From: Pseudoneobacillus rhizosphaerae
GTDB taxonomy: Bacteria; Bacillota; Bacilli; Bacillales; Cytobacillaceae
Assembly: GCF_917563885.1 (NCBI RefSeq)
Contig: NZ_CAKJTG010000007.1
Span: 18,398 to 82,397, forward strand
Length of the DNA: 64,000 bases
Direction of reading: 5' to 3'
Shown here: positions 35,001 through 46,100 of the stretch, piece by piece
Layout of the letters: every line of letters begins with the position of its first letter
Position numbering within the stretch: the stretch's first letter is position 1
The notes under the pieces: model-generated
Seen by the model: the letters and a program-made list of their open reading frames with translations, nothing else
Database searches by the model: none
Told to the model about the DNA's origin: nothing
Translations under genes and position numbers: made by a program

Positions 35001-35951
35001 TTATAACGAACCCTCAATTTCGCTCATCATAACTTTCATTGATTGTAACCCGCCGCCGCTTAAGTACCAGTTATTTGGCTCTAGGTAGATAATTTTTCCT
35101 TCTTTGAATGCAGTTGTTTTTTGAACTAGTTCATTTTCAATGGTGTCTTTTGCAGCTGCGTCTGCGCCGACTGCTGTGTTACGGTCGATGACGAATAATA
35201 CGTCAGGATTTGTTTCTAATACGTATTCAAATGTAATGCTTTGTCCATGTGTGGAAACTTCAATACCCTCATCAGCAGCACCAAAGCCAAATACATCATG
35301 AATAATACCGAAGCGTGAACCTGGTCCGTATGCACTAACTTTTCCTTCGTTCGCTAGTAAAATTAATCCTTTTTTATTGAGAGCAGTCGTTTTTTCTTTT
35401 AACGCTTCGATTCCAGCATTGATTTCCTTAATTTCAGAAGCGACAACGTCTTCTTTTCCAAAAATCTTACCGATTAAGTTCATGTTTTTCTCAAAGGATT
35501 CCATGTAGTTCGCATAGTCTAATTCAACAAAAACAGTTGGGGCAATGTCAGCAAACTCTTCATACAATTCAGCTTGACGAGCTGAAATAAAGATAACATC
35601 TGGTTGCATCGCATGAATTGCTTCAAAATCCGGCTCTTTTAAGCTACCCACATTCGTATAGGTATCAGCAGCATATTTTTCTAGATAAGTCGGAATTGTT
35701 GTTTGCGGTATACCTGTTACTTCAATGCCTAATTCGTCTAATGTATCTAAAATACCAAAGTCAAATACGACTACTTTTTCAGGATTCTTTTTAATAACGG
35801 CTTCTCCGTATTTATGAGGAATCGTCATTTCTTCGGTAACCTTTGCTCCTTCACCTGAAGCTTTTTCCGACTGACCTTCATCCTTTGATCCACATGCTGC
35901 AAGTATTAGCACCATTGCCAAAATCACCATTAACAAATTACACTTTTTCAT
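35001..35951 (-). CDS. yclQ: Siderophore-binding lipoprotein (YclQ/FatB/CeuE type)
   Basis: A 316-residue extracellular solute-binding lipoprotein. The lipobox is LAAC (residues 17-20, ILAACGSKDEG), so the mature protein is lipid-anchored at Cys20. The remainder is a PF01497-type periplasmic-binding fold, with PEKVVVFDFGILDTLDELG and QPDVIFISARQAELY. It captures a catecholate-type siderophore (petrobactin in the Bacillus yclQ relatives) and hands it to the two permeases upstream. It is the last gene of the four-gene Fur-controlled operon, 24 nt after the ATPase gene. The exact siderophore is inferred from synteny with yclNOPQ. Confidence 0.87.
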   Translation of the reverse strand: MKKCNLLMVILAMVLILAACGSKDEGQSEKASGEGAKVTEEMTIPHKYGEAVIKKNPEKVVVFDFGILDTLDELGIEVTGIPQTTIPTYLEKYAADTYTNVGSLKEPDFEAIHAMQPDVIFISARQAELYEEFADIAPTVFVELDYANYMESFEKNMNLIGKIFGKEDVVASEIKEINAGIEALKEKTTALNKKGLILLANEGKVSAYGPGSRFGIIHDVFGFGAADEGIEVSTHGQSITFEYVLETNPDVLFVIDRNTAVGADAAAKDTIENELVQKTTAFKEGKIIYLEPNNWYLSGGGLQSMKVMMSEIEGSL

Positions 35952-35975
35952 ATAGTAACACTCCTAACAGTTTTT

Positions 35976-36737
35976 TTAAGAACTAAAATACACACAAATT
36001 CGACAGTTGTTCATTTCTTGGATCGGAATATCCATATCGTAAATTTCCTTTAATGCATCAGACTGAATGATTTCTTTGGTTGGGCCATTCTTCACCACTT
36101 TACCATCCTTCATCGCTACAATTTGATCGGAGTAAACCGAGGCAAAATTAATATCATGGAGGACAATGATGACAGTTTTTCCAAGCTCGTCCACCAGTCG
36201 ACGCAAGATTTTCATTATTTGCACCGAGTGCTTCATGTCTAAATTATTGAGCGGTTCATCGAGTAATATGTACTCGGTATCCTGTGCAATAACCATCGCG
36301 ATAAACGCTCGTTGTCGTTGCCCACCTGATAACTCATCTAAATATCTATCCTGCATATCGGTTAGGACCATATACTCTAACGACTGATTTACGATTTTTT
36401 CATCCTCATCGGTTAAGCGTCCCTTCGAGTAAGGGAATCGACCGAAGGAGACGAGCTCTCGAATTGTCAGTCGCACATTCATATAATTGGACTGTTTTAA
36501 AATCGATACCCGTTTCGCAAACTCATTCGATTTCATTTTTTTCACATCGGTTTGGTCAATCAACACTTCACCAGTATCGGCATCTAACAAACGGCTGACC
36601 ATGGAAAGCAAGGTGGATTTACCAGCACCATTTGGTCCGATGAAACTCGTAATTTTTTCTGGTAAAATATCAACCGTCACATCTTCCACGACTGATTTCT
36701 TCCCATAAAATTTCGATAAAGCTTTAACTTTAATCAC
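35976..36737 (-). CDS. yclP: Siderophore ABC transporter ATPase (YclP-like)
   Basis: The GTG at 36737 is chosen as start. It has AAGGAGAGGAAGG just upstream and overlaps the permease stop by 4 nt (GTGA). An ATG further upstream would give an N-terminus unlike the family. The product is about 253 residues: Walker A GPNGAGKST, Q-loop SILKQSNYM, signature LSGGQRQRAFIA, Walker B YILLDEPLNNLD and H-loop VLHDINFA. It powers ferri-siderophore import. The C-terminus ends with MNNCRICVYFSS, an uncommon tail. Confidence 0.9.
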   Translation of the reverse strand: MIKVKALSKFYGKKSVVEDVTVDILPEKITSFIGPNGAGKSTLLSMVSRLLDADTGEVLIDQTDVKKMKSNEFAKRVSILKQSNYMNVRLTIRELVSFGRFPYSKGRLTDEDEKIVNQSLEYMVLTDMQDRYLDELSGGQRQRAFIAMVIAQDTEYILLDEPLNNLDMKHSVQIMKILRRLVDELGKTVIIVLHDINFASVYSDQIVAMKDGKVVKNGPTKEIIQSDALKEIYDMDIPIQEMNNCRICVYFSS

Positions 36738-37684
36738 GATGCCTTCCTCTCCTTCAGCAGTAAATAAATGAAATAGACGCCACCAATGAAATTGATGATG
36801 ACACTGAGTGTCGTTGAAAACGTAAAGACACGTTCGACAATCCACTGGCCGCCGACTAAAGCAATCACACTCATGAAAACAGCTCCGCTAATTAACACAC
36901 TGTGTTTGTACGTTTTGAAAAATTGGTAGCTTAGGTTCGCGACGATTAATCCGAAGAAGGTAATCGGTCCGACTAAAGCAGTTGAAATCGAAATGAACAC
37001 CGCGACAAGAACGAGCATTCTTTTGACGATGGCATCATACGGCACACCAAGGTTGATCGCCGTTTCACGACCGAGGGATAGCACATCTAAATATTTCACA
37101 AAACGCCAAGCATATATCATTAACACGGCTACAATAACGACGGCAAGCCATACGAGGTCACCATTGATATTGTTAAAGCTCGCAAACATACGGTCTTGAA
37201 CAATCTGAAATTCGTTTGGATCAATTAACACTTGAAAAAAAGTGGAAATACTAGAGAAAAACGTTCCGACAATAATTCCAACTAATAATAAAAAGTAAAT
37301 CGATTGGCCGCCTTTTTTAAATAATAATTGATAGATTAAAAGGGCGAAAACAATCATCGCGACTACGGATATCATAAAGTTGACTTGTTTATTCACGACA
37401 ATCAGATGGTCCGAGCCTAAAAAGAAAATGACAACCGTTTGTAATAAGAGGTAAAGAGAATCTAGCCCCATAATACTTGGTGTTAATATTCGGTTATGAG
37501 TAATCGTTTGAAAAACTACGGTCGCATAGGCGATGGTTAGTCCGGTAAGAACCATGGCGATAACCTTCGTTGCACGCCTTGGCAACGCATAATCAAAGCT
37601 CCCATTCAAATCATGAAACAAATAGATTGCACAGCATCCCGCAGCGATGATGATAAGGATTGCCATTCTCACTGAGTTACGCAT
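36734..37684 (-). CDS. yclO: Siderophore ABC transporter permease (YclO-like)
   Basis: The ATG at 37684 (MRNSVRMAIL) has GGAGGAAGG just upstream and is preferred over the longer frame from 37738. The product is about 316 residues with nine to ten transmembrane helices of the FecCD/BtuC type. The family's glycine-rich coupling segment is seen as GPITFFGLIVANLSYQFFKT near residue 235. It pairs with the preceding permease to form the membrane channel. It overlaps the upstream permease gene by 8 nt and the ATPase gene by 4 nt. Confidence 0.9.
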   Translation of the reverse strand: MRNSVRMAILIIIAAGCCAIYLFHDLNGSFDYALPRRATKVIAMVLTGLTIAYATVVFQTITHNRILTPSIMGLDSLYLLLQTVVIFFLGSDHLIVVNKQVNFMISVVAMIVFALLIYQLLFKKGGQSIYFLLLVGIIVGTFFSSISTFFQVLIDPNEFQIVQDRMFASFNNINGDLVWLAVVIVAVLMIYAWRFVKYLDVLSLGRETAINLGVPYDAIVKRMLVLVAVFISISTALVGPITFFGLIVANLSYQFFKTYKHSVLISGAVFMSVIALVGGQWIVERVFTFSTTLSVIINFIGGVYFIYLLLKERKAS

Positions 37685-38627
37685 ATGCCTTCCTCCAAAA
37701 TAGTAAAAATAAGAAAATCCCACTTCCGATGACCCCAACCATCAGGCTGATGGAAATCTCATAAGGATAAATAAGTAAACGACCTAAAATATCGCAAACT
37801 AGTAAAAAGATAGCCCCTAAAAGAGCAGTGTGTGGCAATGTTTTTTGCAAATGATCGCCTTTAAAAATGGAAACGATATTCGGGATAATTAAGCCAAGGA
37901 ACGGGATAATCCCAACCGTTAACACTACAGTTGTTGTTATAAGTGCCACGAGGATTAGGCCGATATTGACGACACTACGGTAGGCCAGCCCAAGATTTTT
38001 TGAGAAATCCTCCCCCATCCCAGCCACGGTAAAGCGGTTGGCATAAAGATAGGCGATAATTAACACGGGGATACTGATATAAAGTAGCTCATAGCGCCCC
38101 TTCATAATCATCGAAAAATCGCCTTGCAGCCATGCAGACATATTTTGAATGACATCAGCGCGGTATGCAAAAAACGTTGTAGCCGAGGACAAAATATTTC
38201 CGAACATTAAGCCGACTAGCGGAATGAAAATAGCATCTTTAAATTTAATTCGGTCCAGTATATGCATGAATGCAAACGTTCCTAATAGGGCAAAAACAAA
38301 GGCCACAGCCATTTTTTCAAGCATCGTCGCGTTGGCAAATAAAAGCATTGAAACCAAAATTCCAAGCCTAGTTGCATCTAGCGTTCCAGCGGTTGTCGGC
38401 GAGACAAATTTGTTGCGACTTAGCTGCTGCATAATAAGTCCGGCGATACTCATTCCCGCTCCCGCAAGTAGGATTGCTACCAATCGAGGAACTCGACTAA
38501 CAAGGAATATTTGCATCTCATCTGATTCAAAATCCAACAAATCCTTTACTGAAATACTACTTACACCAACAAACAATGAAGTGACAGAAAGGACAACAAG
38601 CGCTATTAATAAATATCGTTTCTTCAT
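37677..38627 (-). CDS. yclN: Siderophore ABC transporter permease (YclN-like)
   Basis: First gene of the operon. The start is the ATG at 38627 (MKKRYLLIAL); GGAGAAAG immediately before it is the ribosome binding site, so the TTG at 38639 is not used. About 316 residues with nine to ten helices, FecCD type. It has the conserved GAGMSIAGLIMQQLSRNKFV near residue 60 and a coupling-loop segment GIIPFLGLIIPNIVSIFKG near residue 240. A Fur box lies about 37-63 bp upstream, so iron starvation should induce the operon. The gene order (permease, permease, ATPase, binding protein) equals yclNOPQ of Bacillus subtilis. Confidence 0.9.
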   Translation of the reverse strand: MKKRYLLIALVVLSVTSLFVGVSSISVKDLLDFESDEMQIFLVSRVPRLVAILLAGAGMSIAGLIMQQLSRNKFVSPTTAGTLDATRLGILVSMLLFANATMLEKMAVAFVFALLGTFAFMHILDRIKFKDAIFIPLVGLMFGNILSSATTFFAYRADVIQNMSAWLQGDFSMIMKGRYELLYISIPVLIIAYLYANRFTVAGMGEDFSKNLGLAYRSVVNIGLILVALITTTVVLTVGIIPFLGLIIPNIVSIFKGDHLQKTLPHTALLGAIFLLVCDILGRLLIYPYEISISLMVGVIGSGIFLFLLFWRKAYA

Positions 38628-38663
38628 GGCTTTCTCCAACTTTTCTTTATTCTATTCTTAAAT

Positions 38664-38690
38664 AATGATAGTGAAAATCATTATCACTTT
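38664..38690 (-). promoter_or_regulatory. Fur box upstream of the siderophore operon
   Basis: On the minus strand TGATAATGATTTTCACTATC overlaps the Fur 7-1-7 consensus TGATAATNATTATCA and its inverted copy, with two or three mismatches in the second half. It lies where the operon's promoter should be, so ferrous Fur would shut off siderophore uptake. Confidence 0.85.
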
Positions 38691-38803
38691 TACAATGTTG
38701 ATTATAGCACTATGAATACTTAAGTCAATCCTAATTGAGAATATTTTTCACTGACTTTTCTAAATTTGAAGAAAGTTTGAACGTGGTTACTTGACCTCAA
38801 GCG

Positions 38804-38855
38804 AAAAAGGTTGTGCCAAAATTTCTCTTTCAAGAAAACTTGGCACAACCTTTTT
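38804..38855. terminator. Bidirectional hairpin upstream of the kinase remnant
   Basis: AAAAAGGTTGTGCCAA...TTGGCACAACCTTTTT, a 16-bp stem with A and T tracts at either side and an 18-20 nt loop. It separates the Fur-controlled promoter from the next plus-strand unit. No gene in the window obviously ends here, so it may be left from a lost gene. Confidence 0.75.
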
Positions 38856-38946
38856 CAATTCAATCCTCTTACCTTATTGTGCTTATATAATATAGGTATG
38901 CTATTTCTTTGGGAAAATTAAAAATATTAGTATTGAGGTAAAATAT

Positions 38947-39466
38947 ATGTTTAGTAGAGAGATAGAAATTCATACACCTTCAACAAATTGTGTTCAGATT
39001 CTTGCCGCAGGTATTGCACATGAGGTGAGAAATCCATTTACAGCTGTTAAAGGATTTCTAAAGCTATTAAACGAAGAAATTAATCATCGATACATTCTGA
39101 CCATGGAGCAAGAGCTTGATAAGGCTTTAAGTACATTAACAAATTTATTAAATGTGACAAAATCAGATTTTCATGATGAACCGTCCGTACCCATTAATCT
39201 GTGCCAAGAAATAGATTCTATTTCTTACTTATTTAATGAATGGCGACTACAACCTGAAAATCACCGATACTGGAAACGGCATACCAGAAGAAAACCTAAC
39301 GATGCTAGGTACCCCCTTCTTTACAACGAAAAGCAATGGAACTGGTATGGGTCTTACCCAAGTATTCACGATTATCCATCACCATAAAGGCCGGATTTCC
39401 GTCCAAAGTGAGGTAGGAAAAGGGACTACCTTTCATATCTGGTTACCTATTCATCCTAATACATAG
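38947..39466 (+). pseudogene. Broken sporulation-type histidine kinase (HisKA part and ATPase part in different frames)
   Basis: The first part, 38947-39230, reads as a phosphoacceptor domain: LAAGIAHEVRNPFTAVKGFL with the conserved histidine (residue 27), as in PAS/Kin-type bacillar kinases. The frame then changes near 39236, where the N-box and most of the ATPase domain are missing. The end of an ATPase domain continues in the next frame at 39236-39466: KITDTGNGIPEENL, PFFTTKSNGTGMGL and GKGTTFHIWLPI. An internal deletion plus frameshift most simply explains this. The start codon, ribosome binding site (TTGAGGT) and a TATAAT-like box near 38886 remain, so the truncated protein could still be made. 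It is unlikely to be an active kinase. Confidence 0.85.
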
Positions 39467-39489
39467 ATTTGCAAAGGAGAGAATCATAA

Positions 39490-39648
39490 TTGAATGATCA
39501 TCAAGAGACAGTAGAAATCTCTTATCAAGTAATATCTGAAGCATTAGAAATTATTACAGTGGCTATATTTAAGGACAATCAGCTACTGCATATCATTTCT
39601 GGAAAAACAGATATGATGATATCTAAATTAAATCAAATTTTCAACTAA
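39490..39648 (+). CDS. Small hypothetical protein, 52 residues
   Basis: A TTG-started frame with a good AAAGGAGAG site at 39473-39481. The translation begins MNDHQETVEISYQVISEALE and ends with SKLNQIFN. It is alpha-helical and acidic, with no transmembrane segment or known motif. It sits 23 bp after the broken kinase and might originally have been cotranscribed with it. The good ribosome binding site and independent frame support it, but no homologue is recalled. Confidence 0.5.
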   Translation: MNDHQETVEISYQVISEALEIITVAIFKDNQLLHIISGKTDMMISKLNQIFN

Positions 39649-39650
39649 GT

Positions 39651-40102
39651 GAAGCGTGGGGACCATCCTCATGCTTCTTCTCATGTATAAACAGGTTGTG
39701 GATTATTCTCTCTAATGCGTAACAGGAAGCACGCGTACAGTTCTGACGACTCACTTTCATCCCTTTTATTTCAAGTAGCCTTTCTTTGAAAAGGAGTCGT
39801 AGAATGAGGAGTATAGGCATATGCATATTGTTCCTTATATAAACTAGGAATGAGGCATGAGAACCGTCCCCATGCTTCCAGGTAATGTTGAGCATATTGA
39901 GGCACGGGGACGGTTCTGCTGCCCCACTCTAAAAGTAATAGCTAGTAAGGAGTTAACTAAATAAAAGAATCGCATAATGGATTGCATATTGCATCCAGCA
40001 TGCGATTCTTTTATTTAATGCATCTTAAAAGTATGGCTCTTAAGCTTTATAGTTTCTTAAATAATCTTTAGGAATGAGGCATAAGAACCGTCCCCATGCT
40101 TC
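39651..40102. repeat. Cluster of four REP-like GAAGCATGAGAACCGTCCCC hairpin copies
   Basis: Copies at 39651-39677 (gaagcgtggg...catgcttc), 39852-39878 (gaggcatgagaaccgtcccc then catgcttc), 39899-39925 (inverted half copy, ggcacggggacggttct) and 40076-40102 (gaggcataagaaccgtcccc then atgcttc). They fill most of the 459-bp gap 39649-40107. Such palindromes resemble the REP elements mobilised by RAYT-type transposases, but no transposase gene is present in this window. Confidence 0.75.
39959..40018. terminator. Bidirectional terminator hairpin
   Basis: AAATAAAAGAATCGCAT and ATGCGATTCTTTTATTT form a 17-bp stem with a ~26-nt inner region that can itself fold (GCATATTGCATCCAGCATGC). It can end the small ORF on the plus strand and the giant SLH gene on the minus strand. 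Confidence 0.8.
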
Positions 40103-40107
40103 TTTGC

Positions 40108-43100
40108 CTACAATATCCCCAACTCCTGCATCAACCTTCGTAAAGTAACCGCTGCTTGAGCCCGAGTACTAGTGTCATGCGGAAGAAGTTGGTTATGAAC
40201 GCCAATAATAATTTGTAGATGGATGGCTTTGGCAAAGCTTTCTTTTGCCATCTTATTTAATTGGCTTTGTTCCTTAAAAGTGTTTAAGATTTTTTGTTGT
40301 TCGCTCTCTGACAGGTGGATTTCGCCTGTTTCACTTTCGATAGCACGTATGAGAGTGATAACCATTTCTTCGCGTGTAATAAATTCATTTGGTTTAAACA
40401 TTCCAGCTTCAGAAACATTTATGAAGCCTGCCCGGGTAACGGCCTCAGCGATTCCAAAAGCCCAATGACCTGGTTTAACATCATGGAAGGAGCTTTCGCC
40501 GCCCTTATATTCGGTTATTCCAAGTGACCTCAATAACATCGCAGCAAATTGAATTCTCGTGATTTTGGCGTTAGGAATATAGTGATCGTTACTGCCGATT
40601 ACCACATGCTTGGAGGCTAGTGATTCAATATCCTCTTTCGCCCAGTGTTTTTGAATATCGGCAAACGATTTTTGATATTCCATGATTTGATATACGCCTG
40701 AGGCGATTGCCACAAAGGTCATCTTCCCTTTTACAGCCGCTTCGTTTTTACTTCGAATGTACTTCCATTGCGCATTTTCATCATCATAAACGTACACTCC
40801 AAGCTTACGACCATCCTTCACTGCCTTCTCTTGCTTCAATAGCATTTCTACCTGTAGTCCATTACCATTCAAAAATTCCATCGGAACTACTTTTGTTCCC
40901 GCTGCTAACTCAAAGGAAATGTGTACCTTCTCTGAAAAAGCTGTAAAAGATGTAGGAGTAGCACTACCTTGATTCGAAATCATAATTCGCAACATGATAT
41001 CCTTTTCATTCACACCAAGTTTTTTCATTAAAGACTTATACTCATCTGCATCTGGTAAAACCAACAAATTGGCCTTTCCAGTTTTCACAACCAACTGAAT
41101 TTCCTTTTCAATTAGTATATGCATTGCTTGTGCCGATATGAAAAAGGAGATATTTTCCTGTGTCTTTGTTAGATCCACAATCGCTTGTTTCACTGTCGAT
41201 AATTTGGATAGTAACTCAAATGCATCATTGTTTAAATCAACCCGAAGACTCTTTTCATCTTTCTCGTTAACGAACAGCTTTTGGTGGAACCAATGGGTAA
41301 TATCCGCTTGCACACCATTAATGATGGCTCCCGCTACCACCGGCCCACTCGATTCCGGTATGGTTGAGTTATTCGGCTCTTCCTGTACCATATCAGACCG
41401 AACTACTTTTACCGTATAACTATCCACCGTCTTTTTATCTTCCGCTCTAATATACAAGGTAATCAACGTTTCATCCGCTGTTATAGCAAAGGTTCTCTTC
41501 ACACCGCTCGCCAACGGTAATCCATTGACCTTGATTTGAGCTTTTGCATCCGCTAAAGTGGCATGCAGCACAATCTGCGTCAAACCTTTACCTACCGTTA
41601 ACGTGTACTCTTTTGTTTTCGCATCAAATGAAGGTGAAAGCTTTCCTTGCGTAAACATGAGATTACTCAACTCAGCTCTAGTTGACAACACCTGATTCGT
41701 TACCGCTTTACGAATCGGAGCATTGCCATTGCCTGCCTGATTTCGAACCATTCCAGCAGTCATTCCCACTGTCACATGTTCATCAGACCGAATCCTTCCT
41801 GCCAGATTCATAATGATTTTTGTACGGGAATGATCTAGGACATCAAAGCTTACGACCTTCGGTACAGCCGTTGTTCCTTCTAATGTAAACCCATTGAGGT
41901 CAAGAGATTGAGTTCTATCTAAGGATTGATCAAAAGTTAGGCGAATCAGCGTACCTGAAGGGTCGACACTAGTCGAGATTAGGGCTGGAGCCGTAACATC
42001 TTGCGCTTCAACCACAACCGAACGGGTAAAATTATTCTCCATCCCTACACCAGAATAGCTAAAAATCGTACTCGCATTCACGCTTACCGAATAGGAGTCT
42101 CCCACCGATAAATCTCCTGTAGGCACAAATCGAATCACACGAGTTAATTTTTTGATAACCGCTTCTTGCTCTTTTTGGTACGCTGTTACCTCACCGGTCA
42201 ACACCCCTGTTGGAGACTGCACAGATATCGTTGAATCAACCAAACTATCCACATCGATAAATTTAGACAGCGTCACCTCGATATAATCTTCACCATTCGC
42301 TACCGAGACAGCTCGTAGCGATTCTACTTGAGGTGGAGCGTAAGAAACCATTCCAATATTAACGTCAAAATGAGGAGGTTGTACTTTCAATTCTGCACTC
42401 TTTGTCGATTCGTAGCCTTCTTTTTCATAGACCACTTGCCATAAGCCCTCTGGAACATCCCAGCCGTAGCGACCATATGGATCGGTTTCTTGTGGGTTAA
42501 TCTGTTCAAACCATTCTGCATCCCATTTTTCCCAAAGGTTCGTTACCGGATTTTTCGTTAACACGGTAGCCGTTACACCTTCTAATCGATTACTTTCTAT
42601 CGCCTCATAAACATAGCCACTAGGGTCAAAAACGTATACTGGGGAAGCAACTGGTCCACCGCCACCTGGCCCATTCTTTGGTTTCCTTTTACCACCAGAA
42701 GTAGAACCTCCATCATCTGGCTCCTCACATTTTTGCAATTGCTTCGCAACCATATCCTCTGCCAACTGCATTCGTTTAGCCATGGAAGCATCTAGTCCAT
42801 TACCTATTATTTGTCCAGCGGCAAAGAGGGCTACTCCAACCGGAAAGGCAATTCCGCCTGTACCTAAAGTGGCTGCTGCCCCAATTCCAGCAGATGCGAT
42901 TGCCGTACTCCATTTGATGACTTCATATGCCATCGCTTGGTCTAGCGTTCCTTTTAAAAAGTCAGCAACAGGACCACTTGGGCATTGGGCCAATTGTTCT
43001 AAAAGCACTTCAATTCGTGCAATATTTTCCGCCAAGCTACCAAAACTAGCCCCAGCACCATACGCATCAACACCTTTTAAGGTTAAATCGGTGCCTTTCA

Positions 43101-46100
43101 ACGTATAATCAATCACGATTTTCGTCAACGTACCAGCCGCAGCAGCAGTTGTATTGGCAGCTACATTGGATGTGAAGCCGTTAACAGCAGCCCGATTCGC
43201 CGGTGTCATTTTCTCAATAAACGCAGAAGCCTGTGCGATTTCTGGGAATAACGCTGACATCTTTACTCGATACACGCCATTTTCTTCGTCTAGGTCATAG
43301 TTTAAATCATAAATATCGACCCCATATGCTTGAGAAAAGGCAAGGTCCTCCTCCGTAGGTGTGTAGCTGATACCTGGTTCATAGCTCATATTCAGCTTCA
43401 AATCTGCATCTGTGTTAGGACTGGTAATATCCATAGACGTTTTAAAAATTCCATCCTCTTCGGCGAAGGTAATATTCTCTGCTTTATTACCCTTCACTTC
43501 GTTAGGAAGATTTTGTTGGAATTCTTCTAGCGCAATTTCAAGCTGTTCCTTCGTTTCAATCGGTTCTATTTTCTTACGTACCTTTACGGTGTCATAGGTG
43601 ACATATAGATCACCGACACGACCTTGAATTAGCACCGAGCCTTTATAAACGCCTTCTTCTAAAGTCGCTAATTCGAACGATTCCCCCATATGCAATTCAA
43701 CATTTTCAACTTTATTCGGATCAGTAAAACGAATCTCGAATTGAATGGGCAATTTAGGATTGACCACAAATGGGAAACGTGCCACTCCCTTGGTAGGATC
43801 TATATCGACTTTTTTTCCATTGGCTTGAACGAGCGTTAAGGAAACGAGATTTGGTCGTTCTTTATCATAAAAAACATTTACTACTTTTGAACGATAGATC
43901 GTCTCATCAATCACCGTCTCCGCCCGCAGCTTGTGTTGCCTTGGACTACCTACATCCGGTAAATCTACCTTCAACGACCAAATTCCAGTAGAAATGGCCT
44001 TCGTTTTGCCTAAAAGAGCACTTCCCGCATAAACGAGAACCTCGCTATCCGCCGGGGCTCTTCCGGAAATAGGTAGATTAGTATCGGTTGAAACATTTTC
44101 CATCGCATTTAAAGTGATTTGCGGTGCACGAACAAAGGCAGAGCCAATAATCTCTTCTTTAGAGACCCCAGTTTGATCGTTAAAACGAAGACGCAATGTC
44201 GCGCCAATCTCAGCCTCTGTCAAATCCTTATTCAACTGAATTTGATAGCGAACGGTAGACTCCTCATTTGGTTTCACTTCATCCAATGTCACTTCATATC
44301 GTTTTTGATTGGCATTGTAAAAAATCTGCCTTTCCGCTGGGATCTTCCCGTTTATCATTACACTCCCTTCCCTAAAGGTCGTTCCATTCGGAATCTCTAA
44401 AAGTAAGGTAACATCCTCATATGGTAAATCCTGTTTATGCTGGAATGAACCGTATAAAGTGACTAGTCTGCCAGGTGTAGTCACACTTGGAATCGACGTG
44501 AAGTAATTTCCTGGTTGACCACTGAACACACCTTCAGCATGCAAAACAATGTTGTTTAACTGTTTAATCTCTCCATTTTGAACAGTAAATTCAGTTTGGG
44601 CAAAGCTTTTAACATTCGCAGAATTGGTGTGCTCTATTTCTAGTTTGTATTGCCCTGCTTCCCATACATTGGTAGATAACTTGATTCCAGAAGGATAGAC
44701 CCCTTGGGATTGGTACCAATTATTTTGGTCTGGGTTATATTTATATAACATACCTGACCAATTTCCAATCGCCTTCCCTGTTGCACCATTAACAACGTTC
44801 CCCTCAATTCGTCCACCCCGTTCTTCAATATTGACGGTGACACTGGCATTTCGGTTCTCATCAATAGTTGTTTCTTCACAAGCGGTTCCTAGGAAAGGAT
44901 GGGAGACGCAAACTTCAATCACATCACCGATAAACCCTTTGACACGAACAGATGGTGGCAATGGTTCGTCACCCCATACGTATCTCCATTTATTTCTAAC
45001 TTGAATTTGATAGTTCTCTTTAAATAATTGATCGACATTAAAAGGGCCTTCCCAATTTTGACCGATAAATTTGGTATATACCTTTAAATCTACCTCTCCT
45101 TCACCCATCGTTTCTAGTTTGGTTTGCAGAGAGTTCGTCTCATTTCCCTTTATCACCATTTGTTGACCATATAAACCTAGAATTTTCTGATCCTGACTAG
45201 TAAACTGGAGATCAACCATCCCCTCATATAAGTCGAGACTATATTTACCATCGGCATCCGTCGTTGTTTTAAAATAAAAATGGCGCTCATCTATTATTTG
45301 ATTTCCGAAAATTGATATATGAGCGAGCGGTTTCCCATCCATGTCTGTCACTTGACCTTGTAATTTTCCTTTTATAAAAGGAGTTAGAATGATCTCTTTT
45401 ACATTATTAAAAGACCCGAGCGTAATATCATAGCTACTAGAATAATAGGGTTGATCATACAAATGAATCTGCGCCTTCAGCTTTTGATTGGCAACAAATC
45501 CACCTATCTTCGTGGTTCGTCCGCTAGCATCCGTAGTTAAATACCGAATAAATTGATCATTTTCGTCCAGTAACGTCCATTCAACATGCGGTATAGGTTC
45601 GCCGCTAAGGTTTTTCACGACTAATTGTAATTCTGCAGGAAGTTCCATCGCTAAGGTCGCATGGTCTGTTCGACCGGACAGTACCTTTACGTTCGTTACA
45701 TCTCCTAGCATTTTTCCATTGGCTAAAAGTAACCTAACTGTATAATCCTCTGCTGGAATTAACTGATTTATACGATAAGAGCTCAGTTCAGTAAGTTTCA
45801 CATTACTACCACTGCGTTTTGTTTCACTCCAAGCTACCAACTGGGCACCTTCTAGATAATTACCAATCTCTCCATTAAAGGTTAAATCCACTGACAACGA
45901 ACCAGTTGTCTTAATCGGTTGCTCCCAATTTTCAGCTTTCTTTGTAATCACATGTCCAGCCGAATCCGATAAAGAAGCAACTAAACTCGTTAGCTCAGTT
46001 ACTCCAGTTGGAAGTTGATAACTACCTTCATAAGTTCCTGATGATTTTTCTGTTAAAATAATTCTCTGTTCCAAAGCGATATTTTCATCATCTACCGTTT

